The position numbers and the translations under genes were made by a program. Below, in pieces: positions 27,454 to 36,650 of a stretch of DNA of 38,132 nt. The notes below the pieces were generated by a model. The model saw only the letters and a program-made list of their open reading frames with translations. It had not been told where the DNA came from and did not search any database. The stretch covers positions 133,913-172,044 of the forward strand of contig NZ_NBUS01000038.1 in assembly GCF_002749895.1 (NCBI RefSeq). The letters run 5' to 3'. This DNA comes from Vibrio fujianensis. GTDB lineage: Bacteria; Pseudomonadota; Gammaproteobacteria; Enterobacterales; Vibrionaceae. Within the stretch, counting starts at the first letter, position 1. Each line of letters begins with the position of its first letter.

Positions 27454-28350
27454 GTGAAATGGCTTCAAACCGCTCTTATCAGTGCGGCATTCTTGTTACT
27501 TGCTGGATGTGTTTCTACTGGATCTCAACAAACCCAGTGGGTCTACCCACCCATGGCGATTCCACTGCAATCAAACGTGCAGCACGAAGTTAAAATTGCG
27601 CGCTTAACGCAGTTACTACAACGTAGCGATTTAAATGATGACGTTCGTGCGAAGATGTTTTTTGAGCGGGGAAATAGCTATGACAACGTCGGATTACGCG
27701 ATCTGGCTCGCCTTGATTTCACTCAGTCATTAGCGCTCAATCCTGCTCAAGCGGACATTTTTAACTTGCTTGGCGTTTATTATACTGAAGCGGGAGAGTT
27801 TGATGCGGCTTATGAAGCGTTTGATTCAACCCTCGAATTAGATCCAAGTAATGAATATGCGGTACGTAATCGTGCTATTGCGTTGTATTATGGGGAGCGG
27901 ACCGAGCTTGCTTTTGAAGAAATCAGTCAACATTATCAACAAGATCCAGACGATCCATTTCGGGCGCTTTGGCAGTACATTATTTATAGTGAACTCAACC
28001 CAGAGCAAGCAAGGGATGAATTAGCCACTCGTTATCAGCAGCATGATGAACAGTGGGGATGGGTCATGGTTGGATTAATGCTGGATAAGGTGTCGGAAGA
28101 GCAGCTATTTAAAATTTTGCTCAATAATACGCGAGATAATACCGCACTGGCTCAACAGTTGACCGAAACCTATTTTTATCTAGGCAAGCGGTATCAATTA
28201 CAAGGGAACTACGCTCATGCGATTTCCCTGTATAAACTGGCCCTCTCGTTTAATGTCTATGAGTATGTGGAACACCGTTACGCTTTCTTAGAGTTAGGGC
28301 GTATCTATCAGAATCTACGCGAAGCTCAACTGGCAAAAAGCACCCAATAA
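27454..28350 (+). CDS. nlpI: Lipoprotein NlpI (TPR adaptor)
   Basis: NlpI is an outer-membrane lipoprotein that scaffolds peptidoglycan hydrolases and, in E. coli, guides the Prc protease to MepS. The 298 residues begin with a lipoprotein signal ending LLLAGC (lipidated C19). TPR repeats lie at about 62-95, 96-129 (LLGVYYTEAGEFDAAYEAF) and 130-160, with another near 234-267 (YFYLGKRYQLQGNYAHAISLY). The start is a GTG at 27454 with AGGAG about 10 bases upstream. The pnp-nlpI order is conserved in enterics. Confidence 0.93.
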   Translation: MKWLQTALISAAFLLLAGCVSTGSQQTQWVYPPMAIPLQSNVQHEVKIARLTQLLQRSDLNDDVRAKMFFERGNSYDNVGLRDLARLDFTQSLALNPAQADIFNLLGVYYTEAGEFDAAYEAFDSTLELDPSNEYAVRNRAIALYYGERTELAFEEISQHYQQDPDDPFRALWQYIIYSELNPEQARDELATRYQQHDEQWGWVMVGLMLDKVSEEQLFKILLNNTRDNTALAQQLTETYFYLGKRYQLQGNYAHAISLYKLALSFNVYEYVEHRYAFLELGRIYQNLREAQLAKSTQ

Positions 28351-28368
28351 AAACGTACAATAGAGGTC

Positions 28369-28408
28369 GGTAGCATCATGGATTATCGATGCTGCCTGCC
28401 TGCTTTTT
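28369..28408. terminator. nlpI terminator (convergent with ubiV)
   Basis: GGTAGCATC (28369-28377) pairs with GATGCTGCC (28388-28396, one G-U), then TGCCTGC and five T. The T-run touches the ubiV stop codon. Confidence 0.65.
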
Positions 28409-29300
28409 AATTATTCACTAATTCATTATTAACTAAAGCTAACCCCTCAATTTGATGCCAATAGCCGTTACAGTGATGGTTCGTGAGCGATTGCGGTTGT
28501 TGGCCTCGCTCATTGGCTTGGAAAAGCTGAAGATGCTCAAAGGTTTCAACACCGAGAGGGCTTAAGCGAACAACGTCAACTAACCCTACCATGCTGGATA
28601 AATCATTGACTAAGTTATAACAGTAGCCAGATTGGGTCTGAATACCATTCAAGTTAAAGACGTCTTGTCCTTCTTGGCTCTGGACGGAAATCCCCGTAGG
28701 GTAACGGATACAGCAGGTTTCGCATTCGTCTTTAGCTTTATTTTCGGCACGCGCAGTAAAACAGCGGGCAGAATAGGCCAGAGGTAAATAACCATGGGCA
28801 AACACTTCGGTCGCAAACTTATCTTTAATATTCAATGCGTCACACTGCTCAAGTACATTGATGAGCCATTGACGAGAAAGTTCGACCGGCATACACCAGC
28901 GAACCATTCCCTGTTTGAGAAAAATCTTGAGTGTTTGCGCATTATAGCAATTGATGGCAGGGCCAACGACAAAGGGAACGTTTTGTTGGTGTGCCATCTG
29001 AATCGCAGAAACATCATTGGCTTCAATCGTAAATTCACCATTATCAATATATTTTTTCATAACATTGAGTTCGCTCGGTACTTCTAGCAAAGCCATGGTA
29101 GAAATCACCACTTCCTTACCTTGAGTGGTGAGCTGCTTTGCTAGATCAAGCCAATCTGCGGCTTTAAGCTCACGACGTTTAGAACAGACCGTTTCCCCTA
29201 AATAAATGATATCGGCCGAGCTTTCACAGGCTTGGTGATAAAAATTTTCAACATCGTTTTTTGGCCAAAAGTATAGCAGAGGGCCTAATGCGTATTTCAT
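28407..29300 (-). CDS. ubiV: O2-independent ubiquinone hydroxylation protein UbiV (U32 family)
   Basis: With UbiU, UbiV forms the Fe-S complex that supports hydroxylation steps of ubiquinone synthesis without oxygen. The 297 residues keep the four cluster cysteines C39, C180, C193 and C197 (SARCF and DECETCC), which align at the same numbers as E. coli. The start is the ATG at 29300 (MKYALGPLLYFWPK) because AGGGAAAAA lies just upstream. An in-frame ATG at 29318 would put that ribosome site inside the coding sequence. It starts 18 bp after the ubiU stop, one operon. Confidence 0.94.
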   Translation of the reverse strand: MKYALGPLLYFWPKNDVENFYHQACESSADIIYLGETVCSKRRELKAADWLDLAKQLTTQGKEVVISTMALLEVPSELNVMKKYIDNGEFTIEANDVSAIQMAHQQNVPFVVGPAINCYNAQTLKIFLKQGMVRWCMPVELSRQWLINVLEQCDALNIKDKFATEVFAHGYLPLAYSARCFTARAENKAKDECETCCIRYPTGISVQSQEGQDVFNLNGIQTQSGYCYNLVNDLSSMVGLVDVVRLSPLGVETFEHLQLFQANERGQQPQSLTNHHCNGYWHQIEGLALVNNELVNN

Positions 29301-29318
29301 GCGTTTTTCCCTGTTCAT

Positions 29319-30332
29319 TTATTGCCATTGACGATGATAAGCACCAAGTGTGGTTTGGGTGCCTTCTGAGACGTTGGCAAGGCTAGCATCCCAAGCCGGT
29401 TTTACTTGATACTGGTCTGGGTTGGCAAGGTAGTTATCGATGGCGGCTCGCCAGGTGCGAGTTACCTGTTCAACATAGGCTGGGCTACGTTGACGTCCTT
29501 CTATCTTCACTGACGCGATATTGGCAGCAAACAGTTCAGGCACCATCGATAATGTATTTAAGCTGGTGGGCTCCTCTAGAGCATGATAGCGTTTTTGCTC
29601 GCCATCAAGTTCAGCGAGAAATCGCCCTTTACATAGGGTCGGGTAGCCTGCGTTTTCACCACAGGCATAGCGATCGATCAAGATGTTGTTAAGACGAGAT
29701 TCTAAGCCTTGTTCTGTTTCTTGCCAGCGAACGTACTTGGCGGGAGAGCAAGCTCCGACTGTATTAGGGGATTCTCCGGTCATATAGGAGGAGAGGTAGC
29801 AACGTCCTTCCGACATAATGCATAAACTACCGAAAGCGAAGACTTCCAATTCGACCTCTTTCGGAATATTGCGTGATAGTTGTTTCACCTGATGAATGGA
29901 CAGCACACGAGGTAAGACAACGCGTTTGACATTGAAATTTTCATGATAAAATTCAATAGCTTTGACATTAGTCGCTGAGGCCTGTACCGAGAGATGTAAT
30001 TCAATGTCAGGGTAGCGCTGAGCTGCATATTCAAGAATGGCGACATCAGCGATAATCAGAGCATCAACCCCTAGAGCGGCAGCTTGATCAACCGCTTGTG
30101 TCCAGCGCTGGAAACCTTCTGGGTGGGCAAAGGTGTTTAGTGCAATATGTAGTTTTTTATTTCGATCATGCACATAGTTGATCGCTTTTTCTAGTTTCTT
30201 ACCAGTAAAATTCAAACCGGCAAAGTGACGGGCGTTGGTGTCATCTTTAAAACCGATGTAAACCGCATCGGCACCACAATCAATGGCGGTTTTCAAGGCA
30301 GGTAAGTTACCTGCGGGGCAGAGTAGTTCCAT
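29319..30332 (-). CDS. ubiU: O2-independent ubiquinone hydroxylation protein UbiU (U32 peptidase-like)
   Basis: UbiU is the partner of UbiV in anaerobic ubiquinone synthesis. The 337-residue U32-fold protein has [4Fe-4S] ligands expected at C171, C178 (SLCIMSEGRCYLSS), C195 (GACSPAKY) and C234 (TLCKGR), offset by two from E. coli. The family signature EVFAFGSLCIMSEGRC is intact. The ATG at 30332 has a weak ribosome site. A candidate promoter upstream is TTGAAT-N17-TATCAA on the minus strand near 30420-30390. I found no full FNR box, although FNR control is known in E. coli. Confidence 0.94.
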   Translation of the reverse strand: MELLCPAGNLPALKTAIDCGADAVYIGFKDDTNARHFAGLNFTGKKLEKAINYVHDRNKKLHIALNTFAHPEGFQRWTQAVDQAAALGVDALIIADVAILEYAAQRYPDIELHLSVQASATNVKAIEFYHENFNVKRVVLPRVLSIHQVKQLSRNIPKEVELEVFAFGSLCIMSEGRCYLSSYMTGESPNTVGACSPAKYVRWQETEQGLESRLNNILIDRYACGENAGYPTLCKGRFLAELDGEQKRYHALEEPTSLNTLSMVPELFAANIASVKIEGRQRSPAYVEQVTRTWRAAIDNYLANPDQYQVKPAWDASLANVSEGTQTTLGAYHRQWQ

Positions 30333-30495
30333 TGCTCATTACTGTTTTTAAAGGAAAAGTTTTTATATTTTAGGAAGAGTTGTTGGTCCACTCCTTGATA
30401 TAAGGCAGGTTTCACTCATTCAATTGTTATTTACCGATAAAGGTTTATTGTGCGAAGCCACGAATTTAGTCTGTCACTTTATCCTTGATTGCTCG

Positions 30496-32541
30496 CTATT
30501 CAATATTTAGAGGTGTGCGCCGATATTGAGTAAATAGCTCCTCAACTTCGTGTTTAGGTTTGGGGCGATAAAAATGAAACCCTTGAATGGTATGACAGTG
30601 AAGGTGGGAGAGTAATGTCGCCTGTTGCTCTGTTTCAACGCCTTCGGCAACCACGTCAAGATGGAGCGATTTGCCTAATTTAATAATGCTTTCCACCACC
30701 GTGGCCTGCTTAGGAAGGGTGTCAATATCGGTAATAAAGGTGCGATCTATCTTTAATTCATCAATCGGGAAGCGGGCTAAATAAGCCAATGATGAATAGC
30801 CAGTACCAAAATCATCAATAGACAATGAAAAACCTAACTTTTTGATCGCATTTAACATTTGTAAAGTGTGTTGACTGTCACTCATCACTGCACTTTCGGT
30901 CAGTTCAAAAGTAATACAGCTAGGATCAACGCCGGTTTGTTGTAGTAATTTTTCTAAGTGATGGATTAATTGTGTATTGCCAAATTGCTCTGGGGAAATA
31001 TTGATAGCCACTTTACCGGGTAAAATATTTTGTTGTTGCCAACGCTTAACGGTAACAAAAACTTCTCGAATCACCACCCGCCCTAGGTGTTCAATAAGCC
31101 CAGCTTTTTCCGCAACAGGGATGAACGCACCGGGGCTGATATAACCTTCAATAGGGTGTTTCCAGCGTACTAGTGCTTCTGCACCATTGATACTAAAATC
31201 ACGGGCATTCACTTTGGGTTGATACCAAACTTCAAGCCCATTTTGTTGCAACGCTTTCTGCAATTCAATTTCCAGCCATAAGCGCATGCGAGCTTCTTTA
31301 TTCATTTGGTTATTGAAGGTGATCCAACGATTACGGCCACGATCTTTTGCTTCATACATGGCAGTATCGGCATTTTGCAGTAACACCCTAGCGTTATTGC
31401 CATCTCCTGGAAATTGTACACAGCCGATTGAACAGGCTAAACGTTTGCTAAAATGGTGAAGGTCAAAAGGTTGGTTAATTAAGCGAATAATTCGATCGGC
31501 TAACATTTCCCCCACTTTGGCATGTTCAGGCTCTGGGATAATCAGGCCAAACTCATCGCCACCCAAATGACCTAATACCGCTTGAGGGGGGAGTATACGC
31601 TGTAATCGACTAGAAACTTCTTTGATGACTTTATCACCAATATGATGCCCTAGTGAGTCATTAATATTTTTAAAGTTATCAATATCTAGATAGAGCATCA
31701 TGAGTGGGATTTGATTATCAATAAAATGGTCGAGACACTTGGTAAACCCTAATCGGTTACTGACGCCAGTTAATTGATCAATGTGAGTATGGTGTGAAAC
31801 CGTATTCGTGATGTTTGATGATGGCGCGGCATCTTGAATCAAAATCAGGTGTGCCGGCTGGTGAAACAGTGAAGTTGATTTTGCACTGAGTCGCACGCGG
31901 CGAGCAGCACCACAACGAGGCCCAGTGACACACAAAAGCGAATCTTGCATCAGCCTATCGGCAAGAGATGATGTCAATGGTTGCTGCGTCGATTCATCGA
32001 TAAAGAGCTGGGACAGTGATTCGCCGAGTAAATTGAGCTGTCCAGCATGTCCTAATAATTGGGCGGCTGATGCGTTAGCAGATAAAATATAGTCGTCTTC
32101 AACCAGTAGCACTCCACAGGGCAGCAGCTGGCTGAGAGCGAGAAATTTTTGTTCCGCTTCCTCCAACGCACATTGCAATGTGTGTTTTTCAGACTCATCT
32201 ATGGCCTGAAATAGAATATAGTCTGGATGATCTTGATGAAAAATTGGTGAAAGAAAAATACGCAGGTGTGTCGTCAAACCAAGCCAGTCAATCTCGATTG
32301 TGCTTTCTAATGTTTCCCCGTTAAAAGCACGGTCATAATAAGGCTTTAGCTGTTGGTACAGCGCTTCATTAAAAATATGTCTATCATCCATTCCCACCAT
32401 TTCAAAGGGAGTCAAGCCACTGAGTTCAGCATAGCGCTCATTCACTAAGACATACTGATGTTGGCGATCAAAAATAGCGATCCAAACTGGGCTATGTGCG
32501 GTTATTTTATTAAACCAATATGGTAGATGTTGAGTGGGCAT
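30496..32541 (-). CDS. rocS: PAS-GGDEF-EAL cyclic-di-GMP protein, RocS-type
   Basis: This cytoplasmic c-di-GMP turnover protein, in V. cholerae RocS, affects rugosity and motility. The 681 residues have two PAS-like domains (about 10-118 and 128-240), a GGDEF domain (about 253-410, GGDEF intact at 327-331) and an EAL domain (about 425-672). The EAL catalytic set looks complete: EAL 455-457, N514, ELTES (546-550), DDFGTG (576-581), K597, E633 and Q653. The RxxD inhibitory site before GGDEF is absent (PPQA there). A phosphodiesterase role is most likely; dual activity is possible. There is no membrane segment. It sits between ubiUV and ubiT. The ATG has a weak ribosome site. Confidence 0.9.
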   Translation of the reverse strand: MPTQHLPYWFNKITAHSPVWIAIFDRQHQYVLVNERYAELSGLTPFEMVGMDDRHIFNEALYQQLKPYYDRAFNGETLESTIEIDWLGLTTHLRIFLSPIFHQDHPDYILFQAIDESEKHTLQCALEEAEQKFLALSQLLPCGVLLVEDDYILSANASAAQLLGHAGQLNLLGESLSQLFIDESTQQPLTSSLADRLMQDSLLCVTGPRCGAARRVRLSAKSTSLFHQPAHLILIQDAAPSSNITNTVSHHTHIDQLTGVSNRLGFTKCLDHFIDNQIPLMMLYLDIDNFKNINDSLGHHIGDKVIKEVSSRLQRILPPQAVLGHLGGDEFGLIIPEPEHAKVGEMLADRIIRLINQPFDLHHFSKRLACSIGCVQFPGDGNNARVLLQNADTAMYEAKDRGRNRWITFNNQMNKEARMRLWLEIELQKALQQNGLEVWYQPKVNARDFSINGAEALVRWKHPIEGYISPGAFIPVAEKAGLIEHLGRVVIREVFVTVKRWQQQNILPGKVAINISPEQFGNTQLIHHLEKLLQQTGVDPSCITFELTESAVMSDSQHTLQMLNAIKKLGFSLSIDDFGTGYSSLAYLARFPIDELKIDRTFITDIDTLPKQATVVESIIKLGKSLHLDVVAEGVETEQQATLLSHLHCHTIQGFHFYRPKPKHEVEELFTQYRRTPLNIE

Positions 32542-32797
32542 TAAAAAGTGACCAACCCTATAAAATCTGTCGTATTCACAAAGTGATTAACTCTTCTAAA
32601 TTTCATCAACTATAACTTTGATCCAATAGGTTGGAAAGCTTCATAAAAATCTCCAACTGAGAATTTTTTCATCTGAACCTCGCGAAGTCGTCCCGTTGAT
32701 ATTTAGAAAATTCCTTTTCTTTGATGCATAACAGGTACGAGACTTGGCCGAACCATTATGATAATGAGCAATGATTCTAAGGTAACGGATAACGCGC
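32542..32797. promoter_or_regulatory. rocS-ubiT divergent intergenic region (256 bp)
   Basis: The region must hold both promoters. I searched for an FNR box (TTGAT-N4-ATCAA) and saw only isolated TTGAT half-sites. No confident -10/-35 pair was found. Confidence 0.3.
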
Positions 32798-33325
32798 GTG
32801 ATAAACAAGATTCGAACCCAACTCGTTCAAAATGCAGCATCAATTTTGCGATCTCCAGTCCATTTATTGCCGAAATTTATACAAAAAAAACTTTTACTTG
32901 ATGGCTTGAAAATGGTCTTTCAAGAAGCATTGGAAGAGGGTGATTTTGAGTTTCTGAGTGATAAATGGTTGAAAGTTGAAATTCGTGATCTCAAATTGCA
33001 CTGGTATATTAGTTATCAACAAGAGCGTTTGTTGGTTGCCGATGTAGCGCAACAAGAAGATGTGAGCTTTAGTGGTAATGTGAATGATTTAATCTTAATT
33101 GCGGGGCGTAAAGAAGATCCCGATACACTATTTTTCCAGCGTCGTTTATCGATTGAAGGGGATACCGAATTAGGATTAGAGGTTAAAAATTTGATGGACA
33201 GTGTGGATTTGCAACAATTACCGCAAGCGCTACAAATTTTACTTCACCAATTGGCTGATTTTGTGCATAAAGGCATGCAAACGCCGAATAGACACAATGA
33301 GGTCGAAAATGCTTATTCGAACTGA
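32798..33325 (+). CDS. ubiT: Ubiquinone biosynthesis accessory factor UbiT (SCP2 domain)
   Basis: UbiT is an SCP2-fold lipid-binding protein that serves the anaerobic ubiquinone pathway in place of UbiJ. The 175 residues carry the SCP2 domain (about 30-140), with the conserved DVSFSGNVNDLILIAGRKEDPDTLFFQRRLSIEGDTELGLEVKNLMD region near 88-135. The start is a GTG at 32798 (MINKIRTQLVQ). The upstream ribosome site (AAGGTAACGG) is modest. It overlaps the yhbS start by 17 bases, so the two are coupled, as in E. coli yhbTS. Confidence 0.93.
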   Translation: MINKIRTQLVQNAASILRSPVHLLPKFIQKKLLLDGLKMVFQEALEEGDFEFLSDKWLKVEIRDLKLHWYISYQQERLLVADVAQQEDVSFSGNVNDLILIAGRKEDPDTLFFQRRLSIEGDTELGLEVKNLMDSVDLQQLPQALQILLHQLADFVHKGMQTPNRHNEVENAYSN

Positions 33326-33809
33326 GGCTCCTGCGGATATCCTCGCGGTCGATCGCTTATTAAAATCGGTATTTGACACCGAACGAGAAGCGAATTTAGT
33401 GATGAAACTAAGAGAAAATGGTCGTCGAACTTTGTCGTTAGTCGCTTGTGATGATGAAGGTGATATTGTCGGGTATGCTTTATTTAGTCCGGTAATGTTG
33501 AATGGCGAAGATCTCAACTGGCAAGGTTTAGCGCCATTAGCCGTTGAAACAAATTATCGCTGTCAAGGCATCGGTGCTCAACTGGTCAATGAAGGGCTAA
33601 GTTCCTTAGGTGAGTTGGGGTATCCTGCGTGCGTGGTATTGGGAGCCCCGAATTACTATCAACGCTTTGGTTTCCGTGTTGCGAAGTCGCATGGTTTTCA
33701 TTGCCCATGGCCTGAGGTTGAGTCAGCATTTCAAGTGGTCGAATTATGGGAGGATGCTTTTGCTGGTCGTCAAGGGCTCATCGAGTATTGCGATGAATTT
33801 TCCCAATAG
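33309..33809 (+). CDS. yhbS: GNAT-family N-acetyltransferase YhbS
   Basis: This GCN5-type acetyltransferase has an unknown natural substrate. The 166 residues have the acetyl-CoA loop (YRCQGIGAQL, 83-92) after the beta-4 strand LAPLAVE, and the C-terminal NYYQRFGF motif. The start is the ATG at 33309 (MLIRTEAPAD) with GAGG seven bases upstream. An ATG at 33297 (MRSK) is possible. It overlaps ubiT. Confidence 0.9.
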   Translation: MLIRTEAPADILAVDRLLKSVFDTEREANLVMKLRENGRRTLSLVACDDEGDIVGYALFSPVMLNGEDLNWQGLAPLAVETNYRCQGIGAQLVNEGLSSLGELGYPACVVLGAPNYYQRFGFRVAKSHGFHCPWPEVESAFQVVELWEDAFAGRQGLIEYCDEFSQ

Positions 33810-33886
33810 ATGTCAGTATAAGTCTCTTGAGCTGAGTTGATGATATTTGTTAGCATGCGCTCAACTGGCAAGAGAAGTAGAGTATC

Positions 33887-34288
33887 ATGGTTGATCAGCA
33901 GCAGTATTTACAGGCGATGGGCATTCAATATTGGCAATTAGTCCATCCACAGCGACTGGCGGGCTATCAGCCTCAATTAATGCCGCTTGATCCTGATTGC
34001 CGCCTATTGTTGATCTCCCCCTCCTTTCCCTCTGAGTCGGAAATTTTGTGGCTAGAAAAAGTACTAAAGTCTTTCCATGTGACGTTAGTTCAAGCTAGAC
34101 AGGTTTTTCCTGAACACATAGCACAATTGGATCTTACTCACTTGGCGTGGATCTGGTATGCCGGGTGCGAGGTGTCAGTGACGGCTCAAGCCAACTTGCT
34201 ACACACTCCCCCCTTAAGTGTTATTAAAAACGATACTCGTTATCGACGAGATTTATGGCAGCAAATTTGCTCTTACAGTGAACAATAA
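33887..34288 (+). CDS. holD: DNA polymerase III psi subunit HolD
   Basis: HolD links the clamp loader to chi and SSB. The 133 residues are poorly conserved in general. Recognition rests on the N-terminal YLQAMGIQYWQLVHP, which parallels the E. coli start, the C-terminal LWQQICSYS, and the position directly before rimI, as in enterics. The ATG has AGAGT upstream. The rimI ATG follows four bases after the stop. Confidence 0.85.
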   Translation: MVDQQQYLQAMGIQYWQLVHPQRLAGYQPQLMPLDPDCRLLLISPSFPSESEILWLEKVLKSFHVTLVQARQVFPEHIAQLDLTHLAWIWYAGCEVSVTAQANLLHTPPLSVIKNDTRYRRDLWQQICSYSEQ

Positions 34289-34292
34289 CCAT

Positions 34293-34742
34293 ATGGCAAT
34301 GCAATTTTTACCACTTTCTACAGCACATCTAGCAGAGGTTTGGCATATCGAGCAGCATGCTCACAGTCATCCTTGGTCAAAAAATATGCTGGAAGATGTC
34401 GCTAGCCGAGGAGCTTGTCATCAAGTGATGATGGTTAACCAGAGCGTTGTTGGCTATTACTATGCACAAAATATTGTTGGGGAGGTCACCTTGCTTAATA
34501 TTGCGATTGCGCCGAGTGAGCAAGGAAAAGGATATGGCAAACAGCTTCTCCAATATTTTTTAGCGCAATGTGAACAAAGCAAGGCCGAAAGTGCTTGGCT
34601 CGAGGTGAGAGAGAGTAATCAACGAGCATTTCATCTTTATCAGCAATTAGGTTTTAATGAAATTGATCGCCGGTTTAATTATTATCCGACCGCACAAGGA
34701 AAAGAAGATGCGATCATTATGAGCTATTTTTTCTTTGATTAA
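34293..34742 (+). CDS. rimI: Ribosomal protein bS18 N-alpha-acetyltransferase RimI
   Basis: RimI acetylates the N-terminal alanine of S18. It is a 149-residue GNAT protein with the acetyl-CoA loop QGKGYG (77-82), catalytic E104 in WLEVRESN and Y116 in HLYQQLGF, plus the C-terminal RRFNYYPTAQGKEDAIIM signature. The start is uncertain: the ATG at 34293 fits the family length, but GTG at 34278 (overlapping holD) is in frame and neither has a strong ribosome site. It is probably translationally coupled to holD. Confidence 0.92.
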   Translation: MAMQFLPLSTAHLAEVWHIEQHAHSHPWSKNMLEDVASRGACHQVMMVNQSVVGYYYAQNIVGEVTLLNIAIAPSEQGKGYGKQLLQYFLAQCEQSKAESAWLEVRESNQRAFHLYQQLGFNEIDRRFNYYPTAQGKEDAIIMSYFFFD

Positions 34743-34860
34743 TGCTGCTGTTTCCTCCTCTATTTTTCTCCTGAATAATAAGCTGTGAAAACTCGATTCG
34801 TTTAGTTGCTCCGATCGTGAAGATCAGCGAGAATATTCGGTAATTTGAACTCAAAGGGCA

Positions 34861-34882
34861 ACTTCTGCCATTCGGCGGAAGT
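34861..34882 (+). repeat. Hairpin in the prfC leader
   Basis: ACTTCTGCC (34861-34869) pairs with GGCGGAAGT (34874-34882, one G-U) around ATTC, ending 24 nt before the prfC ATG. The 164-bp rimI-prfC gap otherwise shows nothing clear. Confidence 0.5.
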
Positions 34883-34906
34883 GACCTTAAAAAGAAGATT
34901 TCTTGC

Positions 34907-36496
34907 ATGTCTAATACTCCTTTTATTGGTGAAGTCGCTAAGCGTCGAACTTTCGCCATTATCTCTCACCCTGATGCGGGTAAAACAACCATTACTGAAA
35001 AAGTATTACTGTTTGGAAATGCGATTCAAAAAGCTGGAACGGTGAAAGGCCGAGGTTCGGCCCAGCATGCCAAATCAGACTGGATGGAGATGGAAAAAGA
35101 ACGGGGAATTTCGGTTACCACCTCGGTAATGCAGTTCCCTTATCGTGATGCTTTGGTCAATTTGCTTGATACTCCCGGACACGAAGATTTCTCGGAAGAT
35201 ACCTATCGTACATTAACCGCGGTCGACTCATGCTTGATGGTCATTGACGCGGCAAAAGGGGTTGAAGATCGCACCCGTAAATTAATGGAAGTGACTCGTT
35301 TACGCGATACGCCGATCATCACTTTTATGAATAAACTTGACCGTGATATTCGAGATCCAATGGAGCTGTTGGATGAAGTTGAGAACGAGCTAAATATCGC
35401 CTGTGCCCCTGTGACTTGGCCGATAGGCTGCGGTAAAGAGTTTAAAGGGGTGTATCACATTCATCGGGATGAAACCATTCTTTATGCCACAGGGCAAGGG
35501 CATACCATTCAAGAGGTGCGTGTGATTGCTGGCTTGAATAACCCTGAGTTAGATAATCAAGTCGGTAGTGAGCTGGCCCAGCAATTGCGGGATGAATTAG
35601 AATTGGTGCTTGGTGCATCAAATGAGTTTGATCGAGAACTATTTTTAAGCGGCGATTTAACTCCGGTTTTCTTTGGTACAGCATTAGGTAACTTTGGCGT
35701 CGATCATATGCTGGATGGTTTAACCGAGTGGGCACCTTCTCCTTTACCTCGCCAAGCCAATGAGCGAGTGGTGCAAGCGACAGAAGATAAGTTCTCCGGC
35801 TTTGTGTTTAAAATTCAGGCCAATATGGATCCGAAACACCGTGACCGTATTGCTTTCATGCGCATCGTGTCTGGGACTTATAAACAAGGCATGAAGATGA
35901 ACCACGTTCGCTTGGGCAAACAGGTTAGCATTTCTGATGCGGTGACCTTTATGGCGGGGGATCGTTCACGTGCCGAAGAAGCGTTTGCCGGTGATATCAT
36001 TGGCCTACATAACCACGGAACCATCCAAATTGGTGACACTTTTACTCAAGGGGAAACGTTGAAATTCTCAGGAATTCCTAATTTTGCTCCTGAGTTATTC
36101 CGTCGTATTCGTTTAAAAGATCCACTTAAACAAAAACAACTGCTCAAAGGGCTAGTGCAACTTTCTGAAGAAGGGGCGGTACAGGTTTTTCGTCCTCTAC
36201 AAAATAACGATTTAATCGTTGGTGCGGTCGGGGTATTGCAGTTTGATGTGGTGGTCGCTCGTCTTAAATCGGAATATAACGTGGAAGCCATTTATGAAGG
36301 GGTTAATGTTGCGACAGCGCGTTGGGTTGAGTGTGACGATGCGAAGACACTGGAAGAGTTTAAGCGTAAAAACCAAAGTAATTTAGCGTTGGATGGCGGG
36401 GATAACTTAGCGTATATCGCTCCAACCATGGTTAATCTGAATTTAGCGCAAGAACGAGCACCTGAGATTTTGTTCCGAGCGACGCGTGAGCATTAA
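34907..36496 (+). CDS. prfC: Peptide chain release factor 3 (RF3)
   Basis: RF3 is a GTPase that recycles RF1 and RF2 after termination. The 529 residues have the G domain motifs HPDAGKT (21-27), DTPGH (88-92) and NKLD (142-145), then two beta-barrel domains and an EF-G-domain-III-like C-terminus. The effector region [18 protein letters not shown] distinguishes RF3 from EF-G and LepA. The ATG follows AAAAGAAGATT. Confidence 0.97.
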   Translation: MSNTPFIGEVAKRRTFAIISHPDAGKTTITEKVLLFGNAIQKAGTVKGRGSAQHAKSDWMEMEKERGISVTTSVMQFPYRDALVNLLDTPGHEDFSEDTYRTLTAVDSCLMVIDAAKGVEDRTRKLMEVTRLRDTPIITFMNKLDRDIRDPMELLDEVENELNIACAPVTWPIGCGKEFKGVYHIHRDETILYATGQGHTIQEVRVIAGLNNPELDNQVGSELAQQLRDELELVLGASNEFDRELFLSGDLTPVFFGTALGNFGVDHMLDGLTEWAPSPLPRQANERVVQATEDKFSGFVFKIQANMDPKHRDRIAFMRIVSGTYKQGMKMNHVRLGKQVSISDAVTFMAGDRSRAEEAFAGDIIGLHNHGTIQIGDTFTQGETLKFSGIPNFAPELFRRIRLKDPLKQKQLLKGLVQLSEEGAVQVFRPLQNNDLIVGAVGVLQFDVVVARLKSEYNVEAIYEGVNVATARWVECDDAKTLEEFKRKNQSNLALDGGDNLAYIAPTMVNLNLAQERAPEILFRATREH

Positions 36497-36601
36497 TCTT
36501 TACTTGTCCTATTTGATGCATAATGGTTAGTACTGGCAATGAGACCGCTTAAGCGAGCTCCAGCACTACACTTTGAGTCAAACGCATTGTGCTAAGCAAG
36601 A

Positions 36602-36632
36602 AAAAAGCCGATGAACGATGCATCGGCTTTTT
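36602..36632. terminator. Bidirectional terminator, prfC / srmB
   Basis: AAAAAGCCGATG (36602-36613) pairs with CATCGGCTTTTT (36621-36632), with T-runs on both strands. Confidence 0.92.
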
Positions 36633-36650
36633 GCTATTGAGAGGAGCGGG

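Noticed and set aside
29300-32797. FNR boxes near ubiU, ubiV or ubiT
   Set aside because: I looked for TTGAT-N4-ATCAA because E. coli regulates these genes by FNR, but saw only isolated half-sites with wrong spacing.
34218-34292. 25-residue N-terminal extension of rimI inside holD
   Set aside because: The extended frame is just the alternative phase of holD. RimI family length and start favour the ATG at 34293, though GTG 34278 cannot be excluded.
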